This document shows positions 58,452-64,000 of a DNA stretch of 64,000 nucleotides, piece by piece. A program made the position numbers and the translations under genes. Origin of the DNA: Tilletia caries. Taxonomy: Eukaryota; Basidiomycota; Exobasidiomycetes; Tilletiales; Tilletiaceae. Positions within the stretch are counted from its first letter, which is position 1. Every line of letters begins with the position of its first letter. The notes below the pieces were generated by a model. The model ran no database searches and was not told the origin of the DNA. It saw only the letters and a program-made list of their open reading frames with translations. The stretch spans positions 310,001 through 374,000 of the forward strand of contig JALUTQ010000039.1 in NCBI GenBank assembly GCA_032718865.1, given 5' to 3'.

Positions 58452-61400
58452 ATGGCCCGCATCGAGGGCGAGGTCATCGACAGCGACGACGACGACAACA
58501 ACAGCAGCAGCAGCAGCAACAACAACAAGAACATCATCGGCAACGACCTCTTCTTCGACGCCAATGATGATCGCGACGGCCAGAGGGTCGACGACCTCAT
58601 CGTGCTCGATACCCAGGCCTCACATCCTTCCGCTCACCGCCTCAAGAGTCCCTTCAGCGGAGGAGATCCGCACCCGCCTGTGCCCGTTTCGCAGAGCGCC
58701 CCAGTGACCACCAGCGCGTCGACATCCACTTCGGCAACCGTGCGCAGTCCAACCGCGATCCAACGACCCGCTCACCGTCCTTCGCCACCTTCGTTGGTCA
58801 ACGGGGACTCGGACGATGAGCCCGTCGTCGTTGCTGTTCGGCCCGGCCGCAAGCCAGTACCCAGAGTGGCGGGCGTCAAGGCAGAGGCCGATGTCCCCTC
58901 ACCAGGTCTGACGTCCTCTCCCCTCACCTCTCTCCCAAACCAGACACCCCGCATATCCGAGTCCCCAATGCTTCATCAGAGCCGATCCTTCCCTCTCCAT
59001 CCATTTTCTAGCTCAGTCGGCCCTCTAGCATCTAGTGATCTCACCTCACTCAGCTCTCGCAACCCGCCAACGCGTGTACAGAGCCCAGCACCTCGGTCTG
59101 AACTATGGATAGAACCTCCCGTTCTTGACCTCGGACAGCGCGCCCAGTTCTGCATCGTCACCAGTCCAGTCCCTAGCCCGACAGCATCTAGTGACCACGT
59201 CGAGGCCTACTTTCCCCCCGTTCCTTCCACTTCCGGCCGAGCTCAGCGCGGCGCCAAGCTGCAGGCCTTGGCCCTCCAGCGCAAGCTTCTCCGCAAGAAG
59301 CGCAGACGACGCGACTCCCAGGACTCCGACGCCTCAGATGCGAACAGCTCTACTTCGGATTCCGATGGAGACATCCACTCCTCCAGACGGCATTCCAAGC
59401 GCCCACGCAGGGCCGCCAAATCCGAATACGTGCATGACGAAGACGACTTCGAAGAAATCCTGCCTCCCAAGCCCAAGCGCAAGAGTCGGCGCTTCGATGA
59501 CGATGAGCGTTCTGCCTTTGAGATCGACTATGACGACAGCGACGAGACCGATGATGACGAGATTCAGATTGACGAGACCGAGACGGAGGAGCAGGAGTAT
59601 GACCGTGATGACTTTGCTTGGGGCTCGTCGAAGAGGAAGCGCAGGAGGTCGGGAAGGAACATTCGGCCCGCCGGTTCGAAATCGTCCCGGAAGAAGAAGA
59701 AGAAGGATGGGAACAGTGACGACGGCCTGGAGGAAGCCGACCTCGCAGAGAGTCGCAAACCAGTCCTTCAAAAGCATTGCCCAAAGTGAGTACCGCATTT
59801 GCGCTCAGGAAACGTAGCAAAACTGACATTAAAGCTGACCAACCCGCTGGGCTCATCCATCTTTCCAGTTGCTTCAAGTGCGGCGGGAAAGCGGCTTCCA
59901 TCGCCATGGAGAAGGTCATGCGCAAAGCTGCCCGACTCAAAATAATCCCCGTCACCAACTCAGCCACAACGTCAGCCGGAGCGGACACCAGTGTCACCCG
60001 ACGAGGTACGACCTCTCGAACGCAGGCCGGACCCGCCAACTACGCTGAAGTTCCCGAAGAAGACTCGCCCCACCAGATCATCGCCAACGAGAAGGCCTCC
60101 CTCGAAGAAAAGGGAGGCTGGCTCAGCTGTCGCACCTGCACGGCCTCCTACCACTTCGACTGTCTCCCCATCAAGCGCAAGAAGGACGTGCTCGCGATGA
60201 TCAACAAGGCAGCGCAGGCGGAATACGTTCGCGAGGTGGCGGCGGCTGAGCAAGCGGAGGTCCAAGTCGTTGGACAGCCGAGGGCGCCGTTTAAGCCTTT
60301 TACGGTGTTGCCGATCGATCGGACGCTTGTGGAGGAGCAGTGTGCGGAGTGTGCGGAGGGGCAGAATGCGTGCTATGTATGCAAGGAGGCTTCGGGTCAG
60401 CTGAAGGCGGTGCCTGAGCCGTCCAGCGCGGCTGCTGTGGACATCCATCCACCACAGGTGGTGCCCGAGTCATCGGCGTCCGCGTCCGCGTCGGCTCCGG
60501 TCCCGGTCGACGGTCCGGATAAATCGGTTCCGAATGGAGCCTCGACCGCGAATGGAGAGTCGACTGCGAACGGGGATAGTCACGGTGAGGCGAAGATGGA
60601 GGAGGAGGACGAGCTGCGGTCGGAGGTTGCGGAAGGCTCGCCGGTCCGGATCAAGTCGGAGCTGCAAGAGCAGGAAAAGGCCAAGTCGGGGCGCGAGCAG
60701 GAGAGAGCCAAGTCGATCCCCACCACCACCGCCAGCAAGGCACCTCTCGTCCTGCGCTGCCAGCGCTGCCACCGCTTCGTCCATTATCATCACCTAACCT
60801 TACCCTCCGTGAATAGCTCGGTCGAGGAGAAGGCACGAACCCACCAGAAGCAAGACTGGAAATGTGATGACTGTTCCCAGTGGGGCTGGGTGGATCTCAT
60901 CCTCGCCTGGCGACCGGACAGCACAGTCACAGATCAAGAACGCATCCAACGCGCGCAGACGGTCCCGCTGGACGTCGACTACCGGAACCAGCTCCCCCGG
61001 GAATACTTGGTCAAGTTTGAGAATCGGCCGTATAGGGAGGCGATCTGGGTCCCGCATTCGTGGATCTCGATTGCGAGCAAGATGAAGTTGAAGAACTTTT
61101 TGGCGAGTGGGAGTAAAGTGGAGCTGGAACCGCCGGCGGGAGTGCTGGATGGGAGTCTGGGCGCTGGTGCTGCTGCTGCTGCTGCTGCGGGTGCAGGTGC
61201 AGGTGCGAGTGTGGGTGTAGTTGCGGTTGCGGCAGCGCGAAAGGCTGGCGCACTCGATCGCAGTCGGATCATCGAGGAGGAAGCTCGACCGCCACTCGCC
61301 GAGCTTGACGCAGACCAACGTCTGCCGAAGGAGTACCTCACCCCCGAACGAGTGATCGACGCCTACTTCTGGCCGAAGAACAACCGGGCGGTGCGCAAGT

Positions 61401-63959
61401 TGGGGCTACCGTCCCTTCGGGACTCGTGGGGGAATGCGAAGACGATCAAGGAGGCGAATGCGGAGTTGGAGGGCTCGTTGCTTGTTCCTGCGCGTGATTC
61501 GGAGGGGATTGTGGGTGGGCGGGAGGGGGAGAAGCATGCGTTGGGCGAGGCGGCGTATTTGTTGGTCAAGTGGCAGGACTTGACGTATGAGCACAGTGAG
61601 TTGGTCTTTGAACCCCTTTTGATTGGTATGCCCACGTAAACTGAGCTCTCACTTGTTCTGATCTTCTTCTGCCAAACCAGGCACTTGGGAGGCTGCGCCC
61701 CTCCGTGCGAGCGACAGCGCATACTACGACGCCCTCGAAGGCATGCTCGCCGCCTTCCTGCACTCGCTCCACGTCTTTGTGCCCGAACACAAGCACAAGG
61801 GTTTTCCGAAGGATCCGAACCCGAAGGATGGCAAGATGCTCCTGGCCACGCAGCCGGAGTACATCCAGGGCGGGAAGCTGCTGCCGTTCCAGCTGACGGG
61901 GGTGAATTGGTTGAGGAGTGGGTGGTATACGCGCTGTCCGGGCATTTTGGCGGATGAGATGGTGAGTGTTTATCCTATCCAGGCGGGGGGAGGCGCTTAT
62001 GGAACATGCACCCTCGATTACTCACGTCAATTGAGTTTATCTTCGCAGGGCTTGGGGAAAACGATCCAGGTCATCTCCTTTATTGGATCCTTGATCAGGG
62101 AGAACCAACGAGCTCCGCATCTCGTCATTGCTCCCAACTCCACTGTTGCAAACTGTGAGTTGAGATTGTGCGCTCCCTCCTCAGCTTGTGATGCTTTCAG
62201 CCCGCTAAACTGTACTTGGACTTCCTGCTCTCCATCTGTTCAGGGGCACGCGAATTCGAGAAGTGGCTCCCGGGCGTCCGCGTTGCTCCCATCTTCGGTG
62301 AGAGCGAGTCAACGGCGGTGATATACGACTTCGAACTGTACCACGACAACAAAGTCCCTGGCCGCTCCGCCCTCCGGGCTGAGGTCGTCATCATGGCAGA
62401 ATCGATCGCTCGACGGGAAGGGACCAAAATGCTCGACGGCGTCTCGTATTGGGATACTCTTGTCGTCGATGAGGGGCAGGCACTCAAAGGCGGCGAAAAG
62501 AATCTCCTCTACAGGAAGCTGAACACCATCGAGGCCGGCCATCGGCTTCTGCTCTCGGGCACACCGCTGAACAACAACCTGGGCGAGCTGTTCAACTTGC
62601 TGAACTGGCTGCAGCCGAACGAGAAGTGGTCGAACATCAAGGCGCTGGAGAAGAAGTACGAGAAGCTGGATGCGACGCTGGTGACGGAACTGCAGGACAT
62701 GCTCCGTCCGCACTTTTTGCGACGGACGAAGGAGGACGTTCTTCAACTCCCGCCGAAGACGGAGTTCATCATCCCGGTCTCGCTCCGGCCGATTCAGAAG
62801 CGGCTGTACAAGGATCTTCTGGAGCAGAATCTGGAGAACATCCAGTCGCTGGTGGAGGGTGCTGGCCCATCGAGGAATCAGTCGAAGGCGAAGTCCTCGA
62901 TGACCAATGTCCTGATGCAGCTGCGCAAATGCATTCAGCATCCGTGAGTATCTTGCCCCCCACCATCCTGTCTCCTAGCGGTGTCTGGCATTTACGATTT
63001 GTTTCTTTCCCCTTTTTGCAGGTATCTGATCAGTCCAGATCTCGAAGATGTTGAGCTCAACAACGAGCAGCAGCGGGCGGATGCGCACCAGCGGCTTGTT
63101 GATGCGAGTGGAAAGTTACAGTTGTTACAGGTGAGTTATGAGTTTCTAACGCGGTTCTTTACGCCTCGCCCTGCTGCCTTCTGCTGAATCTGAATTTCAT
63201 CCTTCTCCCCTTAGCGACTCTTGCGAAAGCTCAAGGCTGGCGGACACCGCGTCCTCCTGTTCAGTCAGTTCGTCATCTCGCTTGACATTGTGGAACACTT
63301 CTGCCACGGTGAGGGACACAGGTATCTACGACTCGATGGTTCGACGGGAACCAAGCTTCGTCAGAAGGCGATCGACGCCTACAACGCCCCGGACTCGCCT
63401 TACTTTGTGTTCCTGCTCAGCACGCGGGCGGGTGGAGTTGGGATCAACTTGACGTCGGCTGATACTGTTGTGGTGAGTAGCTTTGCGTTGTGCATGCCTT
63501 GCTTACTGTACTAACTGAGCCTTTGTAATCGTTTCGCAGATCATGGACCCTGACTTCAATCCGCATCTCGACATGCAAGCTATTGCCCGAGCCCACCGAA
63601 TCGGACAAAAGAAGGTTAGCTGCACTGTATCGTTCGTGCCATCCTTGATTCCGTTCTCACACTGCTGCGATGATCACAGAATACCATGGTCTTTACGCTC
63701 GTGTGCAAGAACACTGCTGAGGAACGCATCATCGAGAGTGCCAAACGCAAGAGGGTACGTCGAAGTGCTTCATCCTGCGCCACATATTCCCGAACCTGCC
63801 CTGACTAAACTGCTCTGCCTTTCAGGTGTTGGACCATCTGATCGTAGAGAGCATGGACAACACCGAGCTGGAGCCGATGGACTTGGAGGGTATTCTGAAG
63901 CACGGCGCGACGAGCTTGTTTGTAGAAGGAGGTGTTGAAGAAAATGAGAAGGACATCAA
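58452..63959 (+). CDS. SNF2-family chromatin remodeler with PHD and chromo domains (CHD/Mit1-like), 3' end beyond window
   Basis: Ten exons: 58452..59785, 59869..61625, 61681..61961, 62049..62154, 62244..62943, 63022..63130, 63215..63472, 63540..63614, 63680..63754 and 63826..63959, all in phase, over 1600 aa so far. The N-terminus is acidic/Ser-rich with basic patches. Zinc-finger blocks follow: CPNCFKCGGKA, LSCRTCTASYHFDC, CAECAEGQNACYVC, LRCQRCHRFVHYHH and WKCDDCSQWGW, a split PHD array. Chromodomain-like stretches are EYLVKFENRPYREAIWVP and AYLLVKWQDLTYEHSE. ATPase: LADEMGLGKT (Walker A), DEGQ in place of DEAH, SGTPLNNN, then RVLLFSQF, STRAGGVGINL and ARAHRIGQ. Architecture suggests the Mi-2/CHD or fission-yeast Mit1 group, which positions nucleosomes in silent chromatin. 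Confidence 0.9.
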
Positions 63960-64000
63960 GTGAGTTGTTCTCTTCCCATGGCAGCTGAAAGGGCCTTTGT

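Overview
The window is nuclear DNA of a basidiomycete fungus. Nearly every conserved gene is broken by short GT-AG introns of about 40-170 nt. Intergenic spaces are compact and genes often sit head to head. The gene content is fungal: ADE4, H2A.Z, EDE1, MVP1, a TSP2-type tetraspanin, and DUF6589. Low intron number per gene and high GC fit the Ustilaginomycotina-like part of the phylum better than intron-dense groups, but I cannot name a genus.

Layout. 1-8.5 kb is accessory: a DUF6589 gene with a frameshift that runs off the left edge, one arm of a dispersed inverted repeat (2.67-4.63 kb), the C-terminal half of a decayed GH13 alpha-glucosidase, and a small secreted protein. 9-28.8 kb is a housekeeping block: ADE4, histone H2A.Z, a BCL7-like/PSMG3 fusion, prefoldin subunit 2, tetraspanin, CSC1/TMEM63 channel and EDE1. 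29.2-31.5 kb is the second, inverted copy of the dispersed repeat. 32.7-37.4 kb and 45.8-49.6 kb are the two arms of a segmental inverted duplication. Each arm carries a zinc-type alcohol dehydrogenase gene and a copy of an unknown gene. Between the arms lie RRP42, APM3, prolyl oligopeptidase and RNA polymerase III subunit RPC5/RPC37. 50-58 kb holds a long ketopantoate reductase-like gene, an unclear small gene, a secreted cupin-like protein and MVP1. 58.4-64 kb is a PHD/chromo/SNF2 remodeler that runs off the right edge.

The conserved genes cover purine synthesis, chromatin, protein folding and assembly, endocytosis and endosomal sorting, RNA decay and Pol III transcription. They do not form one pathway. 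The unusual part is structural: two independent inverted-repeat systems, a duplication whose breakpoint lies inside the RRP42 coding sequence, reciprocal decay of the duplicated genes, a head-to-tail gene fusion, and (TCAC)n tracts that recur in the shared promoters of divergent gene pairs.
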